7,938 nt of DNA from an uncultured Bacilli bacterium (lineage in GTDB: Bacteria; Bacillota_I; Bacilli_A; RF39; UBA660), in assembly GCA_910586425.1 (NCBI GenBank), contig CAJUHL010000075.1, positions 1-7,938 on the forward strand, in the 5' to 3' direction. The notes beneath the pieces were generated by a model, which saw only the letters and a program-made list of their open reading frames with translations, was not told the DNA's origin and did no database searches. Shown here one piece after another: positions 1 through 6,851 of this stretch. The position numbers and the translations under genes were made by a program. Numbering within the stretch: the stretch's first letter is position 1; each line of letters starts with the position of its first letter.

Positions 1-11
1 TTAATCAATAG

Positions 12-39
12 AAAACCCATAGAAAAAATCTATGGGTTT
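12..39 (-). terminator. Rho-independent terminator of the gatCAB-asnS operon
   Basis: Perfect 11-bp arms AAACCCATAGA and TCTATGGGTTT (39-29 and 23-13) enclose a 5-nt T loop on the minus strand and run into TTTTC. This is the stronger of two consecutive hairpins after asnS and the likely end of the operon. The U-tract is short, so efficiency is uncertain. Confidence 0.72.
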
Positions 40-53
40 GTCTACACTCTGAA

Positions 54-74
54 AAGATTCCTTTTTGGAATCTT
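54..74 (-). terminator. First hairpin after asnS, possible weak terminator
   Basis: Perfect 8-bp arms AAGATTCC and GGAATCTT flank a 5-nt A loop on the minus strand, starting 4 nt past the asnS stop. Only a short T-run follows (TTTTC, including stem bases). It may slow or partly terminate transcription, or protect the 3' end of the message. Confidence 0.5.
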
Positions 75-78
75 CCTT

Positions 79-1458
79 TTAAAAATCACAATTTTTAGGT
101 GTTCTTGGATAAGGTATTACATCACGAATATTTTCAATTCCTGTTAAATAAATAAGCAGTCTTTCAAAGCCCATTCCAAATCCAGAGTGATAACAGCCAC
201 CATATCTCCTTAAATTACAAAACCAATCTACTGCATCGGTATCTACATTTAATTCATGCGCACGGTGGATTAATTTTTGATAGTCGGCTTCACGTTCAGA
301 GCCTCCCATTAATTCCCCAGCTCCTGGTACTTCTAAATCTACCGCGGCAACTGTTTTTCCATCTTCATTTAATTTCATATACCATGCTTTAATGTCTTTT
401 GGCCAATTGGTAATGAAAACAGGTCCATTGAAATATTCTGTAATATATTTTTCATGTTCTTTGGCAATGTCTTCTTCGTAGTCCGGAGTAAATTCAAAAT
501 TAACATCTGCTTTTTTCAAAATATCAATTACCTCATGATGTGTAATACGTGTAAACTTGGAATTGACTAATTTCGTCAACTTTTCTTTTAATCCATTTTC
601 TACAAACTGATCACAGAAATTAATTTCCTCTTCACATTTTTCCAAAACATAATTTACAATATATTTCAGCATTTCTTCTTCAATATCCATAAGTCCCTCT
701 AGGTTACAGAAAGCAATTTCTGGCTCAATCATCCAAAACTCATTGGCATGTGTTTTGGTATTAGAATTTTCAGTCCTAAATGTAGGGCCAAATGTATAAA
801 TTTTTTTAAATGCCATTGCAAATGTTTCACCATGCAATTGCCCTGTACCTGTAATATAAGCTTGTTTACCAAATAAATCTCTACTCATGTCTGCATGTCC
901 ATCTATCATAGGAATATGATTCATATTTAAAGAAGTGATTTTAAACATTTGATCACTACCCTCACAATCTGCCGTTGTAATCAATGGTGTATGTACATAT
1001 AAATATCCATGCTCTTGGAAATAAGTATGAATCGCATGAGCTGCTACACTACGAATTCGAAATACTGCTTGAAATAGGTTGGTTCTAGGACGTAAATAAG
1101 CAATTTCCCTTAAAAATTCTCGTGTATGTCTTTTTGGTTGCAACGGATAATCTTCTGGGCAATCTCCCTCGACAATTAAATCCTCTATCACTAGTTCAAA
1201 TGATTGTCCAGCTCCAATCGAAGCTTTTACTGTTCCTGTTACTGTAATAGCGGCCCCTATGTGTAACTGATTGATTTGTTCCAATTGCTTATTGTCGTTA
1301 TCATATACCAATTGGATATGCTTGAAATAGGTCCCATCAGAAAAGTCAATAAATCCAAAATCTTTTTGTTTTCTAATATTACGAATCCATCCTTGTAATG
1401 TAACAGTTTGATTCATATATTTTTCTATTTTTTGGTATAGTTCTTTTATATCTATCAT
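79..1458 (-). CDS. asnS: Asparaginyl-tRNA synthetase (class II)
   Basis: AsnS attaches asparagine to tRNA(Asn) in the cytoplasm. The 459-residue length is close to the usual 460-470. An N-terminal OB-fold anticodon-binding domain spans about 17-95 (VTLQGWIRNIRKQ..FGFIDFSDG). The class II core follows: YLRPRTNLFQAVFRIRS (121-137), motif 2 with FRTENSNT (227-234) and EFWMIEPE (240-247), and motif 3 with GFGMGFERL (426-434). The end IRDVIPYPRTPKNCDF is typical of AsnRS. EFWMIEPE and the ENSNT loop distinguish it from AspRS. The ATG lies 5 nt after the gatB stop with AGGA (1467-1470) 8 nt upstream. It is the last gene of the T-box operon, so charging of tRNA(Asn) probably feeds back on its own synthesis. 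Confidence 0.96.
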   Translation of the reverse strand: MIDIKELYQKIEKYMNQTVTLQGWIRNIRKQKDFGFIDFSDGTYFKHIQLVYDNDNKQLEQINQLHIGAAITVTGTVKASIGAGQSFELVIEDLIVEGDCPEDYPLQPKRHTREFLREIAYLRPRTNLFQAVFRIRSVAAHAIHTYFQEHGYLYVHTPLITTADCEGSDQMFKITSLNMNHIPMIDGHADMSRDLFGKQAYITGTGQLHGETFAMAFKKIYTFGPTFRTENSNTKTHANEFWMIEPEIAFCNLEGLMDIEEEMLKYIVNYVLEKCEEEINFCDQFVENGLKEKLTKLVNSKFTRITHHEVIDILKKADVNFEFTPDYEEDIAKEHEKYITEYFNGPVFITNWPKDIKAWYMKLNEDGKTVAAVDLEVPGAGELMGGSEREADYQKLIHRAHELNVDTDAVDWFCNLRRYGGCYHSGFGMGFERLLIYLTGIENIRDVIPYPRTPKNCDF

Positions 1459-1463
1459 CTTTT

Positions 1464-2888
1464 TTATCCTTTCTGTATTTCTTCTTGTATCATTTTTCTT
1501 GTTGTTGCAGGGTTGGCTTGTCCTTTTGTCTTTTTCATCACTTGACCTACTAAAAAGTCTACAATATTGGTTCTTCCCGCTTGGTATTCACTTTTGGCAT
1601 TTGGATTTTCCCCAAACACTTCATTTACAATAGTGGCAATTTCAGCGTCCCCCCCTATTTGTTTGATACCTAATTCTTCGACAAGTTGTACTGGAGATTT
1701 TTCTTGTTCCAAAGATGCGTAGAGTACTTCTTTGGCCTGTTTACTAGATATTTTACCTGATGAAATCAAATGGATTAATTCAACCAACATTTTAGGTGTT
1801 AAAAATAGTTTTGAAATCGGAATTTCGTATTTATTCATATGTCCTAAAATAACACTGGTAATCCAGTTGGAAGCTGACTTTGGATCGGCTCCTTCCTCTA
1901 GTGAGGCTTCAAAATATTCAGCCATTTCTTTTTCTTTGACCAAAATCGTTGCATCATATCTAGATAATCCATATACTTCCATATACTTTGTAATACGCTC
2001 ATATGGAAAAGATGGAAGCTCTTTTTCAATTTCTGCTATCCAATCCCGTTTTAAACGAATGGGTGGAAGATTTGGTTCTTTAAAGTATTTATAATCAATG
2101 GCATCTTCTTTGGAACGCATGGAATAGGTACACATATGGTCTTCGTCATAGCGTCTGGTTTCCTGTGCAATAGCAATACCCGATTCTAATAGTTCTGTTT
2201 GTCTTTTGATTTCAGTCAAAATCGCATCTTTGACATTATTGAAAGAGTTGACATTTTTAATTTCAACTTTGGTTCCAAGTTCTTGCACTCCCTCTTTCAC
2301 AAGTGAAACATTCACATCACAACGCATTTGTCCCCTATCAGTTCTAGCTTCACTTGCATCACAATATAAAAATATACTTCTAAGAGCTTCTAGAAAAGCA
2401 ATGGCCTCTTCTACGCTATGCATGCATGGTTCTGTTACAGTTTCCAGTAAAGGAACACCCGCTCTATTATAATCGATTAAAGAGTAATCACCATAATGGT
2501 CTAATGATGCGGTGTCTTCTTCTAAATGGGTATCGTGAATCAGGACTTTTTTATCTTCCCCATTTACATTTATCATAACATATCCGTTGATTCCAACTGG
2601 TTGGTCAAATTGCGTAATTTGATAGCCTTTTGGTAAATCAGGATAGAAATAGTTTTTTCGTTCAAATGTCATAAATTCTGGTATTTCACAGTGCATTGCT
2701 AACGCCATTTTTAGAGATTGCTTGACTCCATATTCATTGATTACAGGTAAAATTCCAGGTAAACCTAGGTCAGTGGTTGCAAGGTTGCTGTTGGGAATTT
2801 CTGAATACGTATTGGCTGCGCTTGAAAAATTTTTTGTATTTGTTTTTAATTCACAATGTACTTCTAATCCAATCGTAGGTATATACAT
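1464..2888 (-). CDS. gatB: Asp-tRNA(Asn)/Glu-tRNA(Gln) amidotransferase subunit B
   Basis: GatB binds the mischarged tRNA, phosphorylates the Glu or Asp side chain with ATP and accepts ammonia from GatA. With the chosen ATG it has 474 residues, normal for the family. It opens with IGLEVHCEL (Glu9, His11) and has RKNYFYPDLPKGYQ (77-90), HLEEDTA (121-127, with Glu124) and DYNRAGVPLLE (139-149), all hallmarks of the kinase-like cradle domain. The C-terminus is a YqeY-type tRNA-binding tail ending in FLVGQVMKKTKGQANP. The paired-Cys zinc motif of some GatB proteins is absent, as in S. aureus GatB from memory. The ATG follows the gatA stop by 1 nt and has AAGGGGG upstream. The gene's own end supplies the AGGA ribosome site for asnS, overlapping the stop region, so all four genes are tightly packed. 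Confidence 0.95.
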   Translation of the reverse strand: MYIPTIGLEVHCELKTNTKNFSSAANTYSEIPNSNLATTDLGLPGILPVINEYGVKQSLKMALAMHCEIPEFMTFERKNYFYPDLPKGYQITQFDQPVGINGYVMINVNGEDKKVLIHDTHLEEDTASLDHYGDYSLIDYNRAGVPLLETVTEPCMHSVEEAIAFLEALRSIFLYCDASEARTDRGQMRCDVNVSLVKEGVQELGTKVEIKNVNSFNNVKDAILTEIKRQTELLESGIAIAQETRRYDEDHMCTYSMRSKEDAIDYKYFKEPNLPPIRLKRDWIAEIEKELPSFPYERITKYMEVYGLSRYDATILVKEKEMAEYFEASLEEGADPKSASNWITSVILGHMNKYEIPISKLFLTPKMLVELIHLISSGKISSKQAKEVLYASLEQEKSPVQLVEELGIKQIGGDAEIATIVNEVFGENPNAKSEYQAGRTNIVDFLVGQVMKKTKGQANPATTRKMIQEEIQKG

Positions 2889-2889
2889 G

Positions 2890-4341
2890 TTAATTTCCCC
2901 CTTTTGCAATTTGATTTTTACACCCTGTTATGGTTTCCATTTTGTAAGCCATATTTAAGACTACATCATCTTCAAATTGTCTTCCTGTTAAATTAATGGC
3001 AATTGGCATATTATTTACAAAGCCAGATGGTATCGTAATACTAGGAAAGCCCCCAAAGTTGGCAATAACCAAATGATTTTCTAATATTAAATATCGATCA
3101 GATAATTGATCCGTTTTGTCTTCAAAGTGAGGCGCAATTCCCCCACTAGCAGGCATAAGCATTCCATCATATTCTTCCAATAATGTATTCATTTTATCGA
3201 CAATCATACGACGTACCCTCTGTGCATTTTTAAATAATTTTTCTTGGTTCTCTTTTTGTAAGATATAGCTTCCTAACACAAATCTTCTTTTGATTAATTC
3301 ACTAAATCCTTTGGTTCTCGCATCCATCATAATCTTTGGAATACTATTTCCTTCTCCCCTTACACCAAAATGAATTCCTGTTAAATTGGCATTGTTACTT
3401 GTTGCTTCCGCACATGATATGGCCATATAAGTTGGATAAATTGCATTTAATAGTTCTTTTGGAAAAGATACTTCTTCTACAATGAAACCCAATTGTTTGA
3501 TTTTTTCTACTGTTGTTAGAAACGATTGAATTGTTTCTTTATATTCTATCTCTTCACTATTTTCATAGTTTTCCAATGCTTCTTTGATATAGAATAGTTT
3601 CTTTCCTTGAATATCATTTTCTAAAGTATCTACATAGCATTTATGATCATCTGGTAAAGAAGTCATATCATGAATATCTTCTCCTTTGATGATATCAGTT
3701 ACATAGGCTACATCCTTGACATTACGGGCAAAACAACCAACATGATCCAAAGAAGAGGCAAATGCGAATAATCCATACCGAGATATCCGTCCATAAGTAG
3801 GCTTGAATCCTACCACGCCACCAAAAGCGGCAGGTTTTCGAATGGAGTCCCCTGTATCAGATCCAATTGCGAAAGGAACAATTCCTAAAGCAACCGCAGC
3901 CGCACTTCCTGCACTGGATCCTCCAATTTGTCTTGTTGTATCCCATGGATTTTTAACAATTCCTGTATGTCCTGTGGTACCAGTTCCGCCCATGGCAAGT
4001 TCATCCAATACAGTTTTCCCCATAAGAACCGCACCAGCATTTTCTAATTTTTGGTATACAGTTGCATTATAAACAGGTACATAGTTTTTTAAAATATTAG
4101 AAGATGATGTGGTTAAAATATCTTTTGTAGAAATATTATCTTTTAACGCATAAGGAATTCCAGATAATATACAGCTATTTTCTTTTTCATTTTTTTCCTC
4201 TAAAATCGTTACAAAAGAATTGTAGGTATCTTGATACTGTTTGGCAAGTAAGATGGATTCTTGAAATAATGCCTCACTTGTTATGTTTGTTTCATCCAGT
4301 GCTTTTCTGATTTCGTCAATACTTTTATCCATATAACTCAT
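2890..4341 (-). CDS. gatA: Asp-tRNA(Asn)/Glu-tRNA(Gln) amidotransferase subunit A (amidase)
   Basis: GatA releases ammonia from glutamine (or asparagine) and passes it to GatB. The 483-residue length matches Staphylococcus aureus GatA (about 485). The amidase-signature triad is present: Lys67 in ALKDN, cis-Ser142 in GGSSAGS and nucleophile Ser166 in SDTGDSIRKP. Their 75- and 24-residue spacings equal those of S. aureus Lys79/Ser154/Ser178 as I recall them. Several neighbours are unusual: the motif normally reads TGGS but has Asp165 before the nucleophile, GGSSGGS has Ala144, and the position I align with the glutamine-binding Asp (S. aureus D425) is Glu421. These may be clade traits of Mollicutes/Erysipelotrichia-like proteins. 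The ATG overlaps the gatC stop by 4 nt with only a weak GGAAG ribosome site; Met4 is an alternative start. Its last codons contain the gatB ribosome site. Confidence 0.94.
   Translation of the reverse strand: MSYMDKSIDEIRKALDETNITSEALFQESILLAKQYQDTYNSFVTILEEKNEKENSCILSGIPYALKDNISTKDILTTSSSNILKNYVPVYNATVYQKLENAGAVLMGKTVLDELAMGGTGTTGHTGIVKNPWDTTRQIGGSSAGSAAAVALGIVPFAIGSDTGDSIRKPAAFGGVVGFKPTYGRISRYGLFAFASSLDHVGCFARNVKDVAYVTDIIKGEDIHDMTSLPDDHKCYVDTLENDIQGKKLFYIKEALENYENSEEIEYKETIQSFLTTVEKIKQLGFIVEEVSFPKELLNAIYPTYMAISCAEATSNNANLTGIHFGVRGEGNSIPKIMMDARTKGFSELIKRRFVLGSYILQKENQEKLFKNAQRVRRMIVDKMNTLLEEYDGMLMPASGGIAPHFEDKTDQLSDRYLILENHLVIANFGGFPSITIPSGFVNNMPIAINLTGRQFEDDVVLNMAYKMETITGCKNQIAKGGN
2897..2903 (-). 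promoter_or_regulatory. Ribosome binding site that fixes the gatB start
   Basis: AAGGGGG on the minus strand lies within the last codons of gatA and ends 8 nt before the ATG at 2888-2886. A longer reading frame opens at a TTG (2909), but that TTG is upstream of this site and would place the ribosome site inside the coding region, so the ATG is preferred. Confidence 0.8.
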
Positions 4342-4634
4342 GCTTCTTCCACCACCTTTGGTACACGTACTTGATTTCGTTCAACTTGACTTGCATTCTT
4401 CAATGCCTCAGTTGTATCTAATGTATCTTTTATTTCATCTTTTCTAAAATGAGCATGTTCTATTTCATATGGAAATGTCATTGGCTCTACTTTCTGTATT
4501 CCTTCTATTTGTCCAATTAAATCCATTTGCTTTAATATGACATCAAATTCTTGTAATAATGTATCATACTCTTCTTCTTTCATATCAAACATGAGTTTTC
4601 CTGCATATTCTTTTAGTTGCTCTTTTGTTATCAC
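4338..4634 (-). CDS. gatC: Asp-tRNA(Asn)/Glu-tRNA(Gln) amidotransferase subunit C
   Basis: This 98-residue protein matches the usual size and plan of GatC: an N-terminal ITKEQLKEYAGKL helix, an acidic second helix, the VEPMTFPYE segment (about 50-58) and a C-terminal FRKDE..DT..ALKNA stretch. GatC wraps around the GatA-GatB interface and stabilises the complex. The start is GTG: upstream in-frame codons offer no better start, and AGAAAGGA lies 8 nt before it. An ATG overlaps the GTG out of frame but reads straight into TGA (ATGTGA). The gene is the first behind the T-box attenuator, and its TGA overlaps the gatA ATG in an ATGA junction, so translation of the two is probably coupled. Confidence 0.93.
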   Translation of the reverse strand: MITKEQLKEYAGKLMFDMKEEEYDTLLQEFDVILKQMDLIGQIEGIQKVEPMTFPYEIEHAHFRKDEIKDTLDTTEALKNASQVERNQVRVPKVVEEA

Positions 4635-4655
4635 ATAATCAATCCTTTCTTTGAC

Positions 4656-4700
4656 AAAAAAACAGTCACTACATCCTAAAACTAGGGACGAATGACTGTT
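4656..4700 (-). terminator. Rho-independent terminator of the T-box attenuator
   Basis: AACAGUCA (4700-4693) pairs with UGACUGUU (4668-4661), with an inner UCC/GGA pairing, and is followed by seven U residues (4662-4656). The 5' side contains the UCCC needed for the antiterminator helix, so the two structures exclude each other. It may also stop read-through from the histidine kinase gene, which has no terminator of its own. Confidence 0.92.
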
Positions 4701-4908
4701 GTATCCGCGGTACCACCCTTATTACCATAATGGTCTCTTTTGGTTCTATGAAACCTATGTGAATATAACGGATCACTTCCGGCTTACACTACTTTATTTC
4801 GCATAAGCAACTCCAAAGTGTTTTTCACATAATATCAATTGTTAGCTTCCACCATACCTAACTCGCTTTTATTGAGTGATTATGTTACTTTTCTTTTTCT
4901 AAGTCATT
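4656..4908 (-). ncRNA. T-box riboswitch leader of gatCAB-asnS, probable tRNA(Asn) specificity
   Basis: The leader has the landmarks of a transcriptional T-box in order. Stem I has an AGUA loop-E strand (4889-4886) next to a helix ACAUAAU/AUUAUGU (4885-4879 with 4833-4827), a distal loop with GGUGGAAGC (4853-4845), and GAA (4826-4824) opposite AGUA. The specifier reads AAC (Asn) at 4822-4820, followed by ACUUUGGAG at the usual distance. The Stem II region has the conserved GCCGG (4783-4779) and CCGUUA (4771-4766). A GGUU/AACC hairpin (4755-4742) fits Stem III. The T-box sequence AGGGUGGUACCGCG is at 4719-4706, with UGGU (4715-4712) to pair with the tRNA acceptor end. CGUCCCU (4690-4684) closes the antiterminator. 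Uncharged tRNA should stabilise the antiterminator and permit transcription of the operon. T-box identity is near certain; the AAC assignment is by alignment from memory (about 0.75), with CAC (His) less likely. Confidence 0.96.
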
Positions 4909-4914
4909 GTATCA

Positions 4915-4943
4915 AGTATAGAAGAATTTTAAATAACTGTCAA
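4915..4943 (-). promoter_or_regulatory. Sigma-A-type promoter of the gatCAB-asnS operon
   Basis: On the minus strand TTGACA (4943-4938), a 17-nt spacer and TATACT (4920-4915) make a near-consensus promoter that begins only 9 nt after the histidine kinase stop codon. Predicted transcription start is an A at 4908 or 4907. The promoter is strong by sequence, which fits control by attenuation in the leader instead of at initiation. Confidence 0.88.
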
Positions 4944-4952
4944 TATACTTGT

Positions 4953-6779
4953 TTATTGTTTCAATATTTTATCCAATTTTTCTTTGATTTGATCTCTATT
5001 AAATGGTTTTGCGATATAATCTACAAATCCTTCTTCAATGTATTTTTCTTTTGCTCCTGCTATAGCATCTGCAGTTAGAGCAATGACTGGTATACAAAAA
5101 TTTGGGTTTCCTTTTAATTTTTTCAAGGCTGTTTCTCCACTCATATTGGGCATCATAATATCCATTAGGATTAGGTCATATTCATCTCCCCGTTTTACTT
5201 TTTCTAAACATTTTAGTCCATCTTCTGCTTCTTCTATTGTAAAATTAAAATCAGATAGAGCCCTTTTGGCAACTTTAATATTTAATTTGTTATCATCAAC
5301 TATGAGGATTCTTTTATTTCCATAACTTCCTATAAAGGATTCGTTTATTGATTCCTTCTTTACTTCTTTTTGGATGATTAATCTTCCAATTTTCTGTGGT
5401 AGTTGTACCATAAAAATAGAGCCTTTTCCATAACTACTTTGAACATTAATTTTTCCACCCATGATATCTGTCAGGGCTTTGGTGATTGCAAGGCCTAATC
5501 CTGTTCCTTCCGTTGTGGAATTTTTTTCAATATCTAATCTTTCAAATTTGGTAAACAATTTATTAATTTGTTCTGCTTTAATTCCTCTTCCTGTATCTTG
5601 AACGGTTATTATTAAATTACAAATTTCTTTTTGATTGATACACTTTATCGTTAAGTCTACTGTTCCTCGATCTGTGTACTTAATTGCATTGGTAAGTAAA
5701 TTATTGATAATTCCTTTCACATGAACTTTATCCCCAATTAATTCATCTGGTATGTCTTCAGCGATATTTAAATGAAATTTAATGTCTTTTGTACCAATAC
5801 GAGTAGCGGTTACTTTTGACATATTTGTAATTTCCTCTTTAAAATTATATGGATTTTCTACCATTTCCATTTTTTCGGATTCTATTTTATTGATATCTAG
5901 TATATTTCCTACGATTTCCAGTAAGGTTTGAGAGGCATTGATAATATCTTCCGTATCTTCAACCACTTCTTTTGGTACTTGATCTTTGTAAGTTGCGATA
6001 TCTTCTAATAATCCTACTATTGCATTTAATGGTGTTCTTATTTCATGAGACATGCTGGATAAAAAATCTGATTTTGCATGGTTGGCTCTTTCGGCTTGAC
6101 TTTTAGCAAGTTCAAGTTGACTAACCATTTTAATATCTGGATTTTCAATCGTATGATACATAATCATGTTGATATAAACAATAATTGCTGGGATAACAAT
6201 CAAGGTTGGATCTATAATTCTTACAAACCCAGCAACTAAAATCAAAAGAATTAAAAATATAAATGGAATATATTTTTTATTACGTATCTTTTTCATATTT
6301 TTCAATAGAATTAATAAGTTCATAATAAAATATAACAAGGCAATTCCATATACAAAAACTGTACCAATCCCTATGACTCCCATTGTTTCATTATTAGAAA
6401 TGATGTCAATTGGCAATATAAACTGTATTAGAATTGAAACTATACTTAAAAGGATTACTCTTTTTTTAAATTTATTATATTTCACCAAATCTTGATAAGT
6501 TATATAATATGTGTATAATGTCAAAAACATAGGCCAAAGAATATAATGTATAAAATCTACTTTATTTAATACTTTTACAAGTATTTCTGTTTGGTTAGTA
6601 AAACAGTAGTAAGTAATAAGCAATTCAATAATAACAAGTACCACATCAATCAAACTACTAATTAACATAAAACCATAAATTTTGGTTTCTTTGTTGTCTA
6701 CTTTTTTATGTGAAAAATGCAAAACTACCAATAACAGAATACAAAATAAAGAACTTATAGAAAAATAAATACTGCTCAT
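4953..6779 (-). CDS. Hybrid sensor histidine kinase with seven membrane helices and a C-terminal receiver
   Basis: This 608-residue protein has seven hydrophobic segments (about 9-23, 35-57, 75-95, 108-128, 133-158, 170-186 and 190-208) with almost no extracytoplasmic domain, so the signal is probably sensed in the membrane. A short linker (about 215-238) leads to a HisKA domain with phospho-acceptor His245 in SHEIRTPLN. The HATPase domain shows the N box (Asn360, Asn364), G1 (DTGRG, 395-399) and G2 (EGTGLGL, 424-430). A REC domain (about 490-606) has the acidic pair Asp495/Asp496, phospho-acceptor Asp540, Thr569 and Lys591. All catalytic residues are intact, so autophosphorylation and internal His-to-Asp transfer are expected. 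No HPt domain or separate response regulator is encoded nearby, so the onward partner is unknown. The ATG is preceded by GAGGA (6786-6790) at 6 nt. It lies 72 nt after the acyltransferase; whether the two are functionally linked is inference only. Confidence 0.92.
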   Translation of the reverse strand: MSSIYFSISSLFCILLLVVLHFSHKKVDNKETKIYGFMLISSLIDVVLVIIELLITYYCFTNQTEILVKVLNKVDFIHYILWPMFLTLYTYYITYQDLVKYNKFKKRVILLSIVSILIQFILPIDIISNNETMGVIGIGTVFVYGIALLYFIMNLLILLKNMKKIRNKKYIPFIFLILLILVAGFVRIIDPTLIVIPAIIVYINMIMYHTIENPDIKMVSQLELAKSQAERANHAKSDFLSSMSHEIRTPLNAIVGLLEDIATYKDQVPKEVVEDTEDIINASQTLLEIVGNILDINKIESEKMEMVENPYNFKEEITNMSKVTATRIGTKDIKFHLNIAEDIPDELIGDKVHVKGIINNLLTNAIKYTDRGTVDLTIKCINQKEICNLIITVQDTGRGIKAEQINKLFTKFERLDIEKNSTTEGTGLGLAITKALTDIMGGKINVQSSYGKGSIFMVQLPQKIGRLIIQKEVKKESINESFIGSYGNKRILIVDDNKLNIKVAKRALSDFNFTIEEAEDGLKCLEKVKRGDEYDLILMDIMMPNMSGETALKKLKGNPNFCIPVIALTADAIAGAKEKYIEEGFVDYIAKPFNRDQIKEKLDKILKQ

Positions 6780-6792
6780 AGCAATTCCTCAC

Positions 6793-6807
6793 AATTCTAC
6801 TAGAATT
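6793..6807. promoter_or_regulatory. Candidate operator: perfect palindrome overlapping the -10 and start site
   Basis: AATTCTA and TAGAATT are perfect 7-bp arms around a single central base. The palindrome overlaps the last bases of the kinase -10 box and covers the predicted transcription start, a classic place for a repressor to bind. In RNA a 1-nt loop would be too tight for a good hairpin, so a DNA-level role is the more natural reading. No known regulator motif is recognised. Confidence 0.4.
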
Positions 6808-6813
6808 ATAACA
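6805..6813 (-). promoter_or_regulatory. Extended -10 promoter of the histidine kinase gene
   Basis: A consensus TATAAT (6810-6805) preceded by TGT makes an extended -10 element. No convincing -35 is seen at 17 nt; the position is only T-rich. The predicted start is near 6798, leaving a short leader before the GAGGA ribosome site. Read-through from the acyltransferase is also possible, since no terminator separates the two genes. Confidence 0.55.
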
Positions 6814-6846
6814 CACAAAAGTATAATTAAAAACACAAAAAGTATA
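6805..6846 (-). repeat. Imperfect tandem 21-bp repeat in the kinase gene promoter region
   Basis: Two adjacent 21-bp units on the minus strand (6846-6826 and 6825-6805) both begin TATACTTTT, continue with a GTGT-rich centre and end in TTTAAT and TATAAT respectively. The second unit's end is the predicted -10 box. The 21-bp period equals two helical turns, which would suit paired protein sites. The region is AT-rich and the match is imperfect, so significance is uncertain. Confidence 0.4.
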
Positions 6847-6851
6847 CTTCG

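Noticed and set aside
2889..2909. TTG start giving gatB seven extra N-terminal residues
   Set aside because: The extension contains the ribosome site and overlaps the gatA end; GatB proteins normally begin close to the IGLEVH motif, which fits the ATG at 2888.
1732..2958. Plus-strand open frames opposite gatB (1732-2094, 2206-2472, 2722-2958)
   Set aside because: They lie antisense to a clearly conserved gene, lack recognisable motifs and ribosome sites, and look like shadows of the gatB reading frame.
3803..4072. Plus-strand open frame opposite gatA
   Set aside because: It is the antisense shadow of the amidase-signature region, with no independent support.
4818..4820. CAC (His) as the T-box specifier
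   Set aside because: The distance to the conserved ACxxxGGAG segment favours AAC, and the downstream genes concern Asn, not His. Kept as a minor alternative only.
4839..5325. Plus-strand open frames opposite the T-box leader and kinase receiver (4839-5078, 5038-5325)
   Set aside because: They overlap the T-box leader and the intact REC domain on the other strand; composition is low-complexity Phe/Ser/Ile, as expected from antisense AT-rich DNA.
6840..6849. AAGTATACTT palindrome followed by T residues as a terminator for the acyltransferase
   Set aside because: A self-complementary 10-mer with no loop cannot form a usable hairpin; it was not called a terminator.
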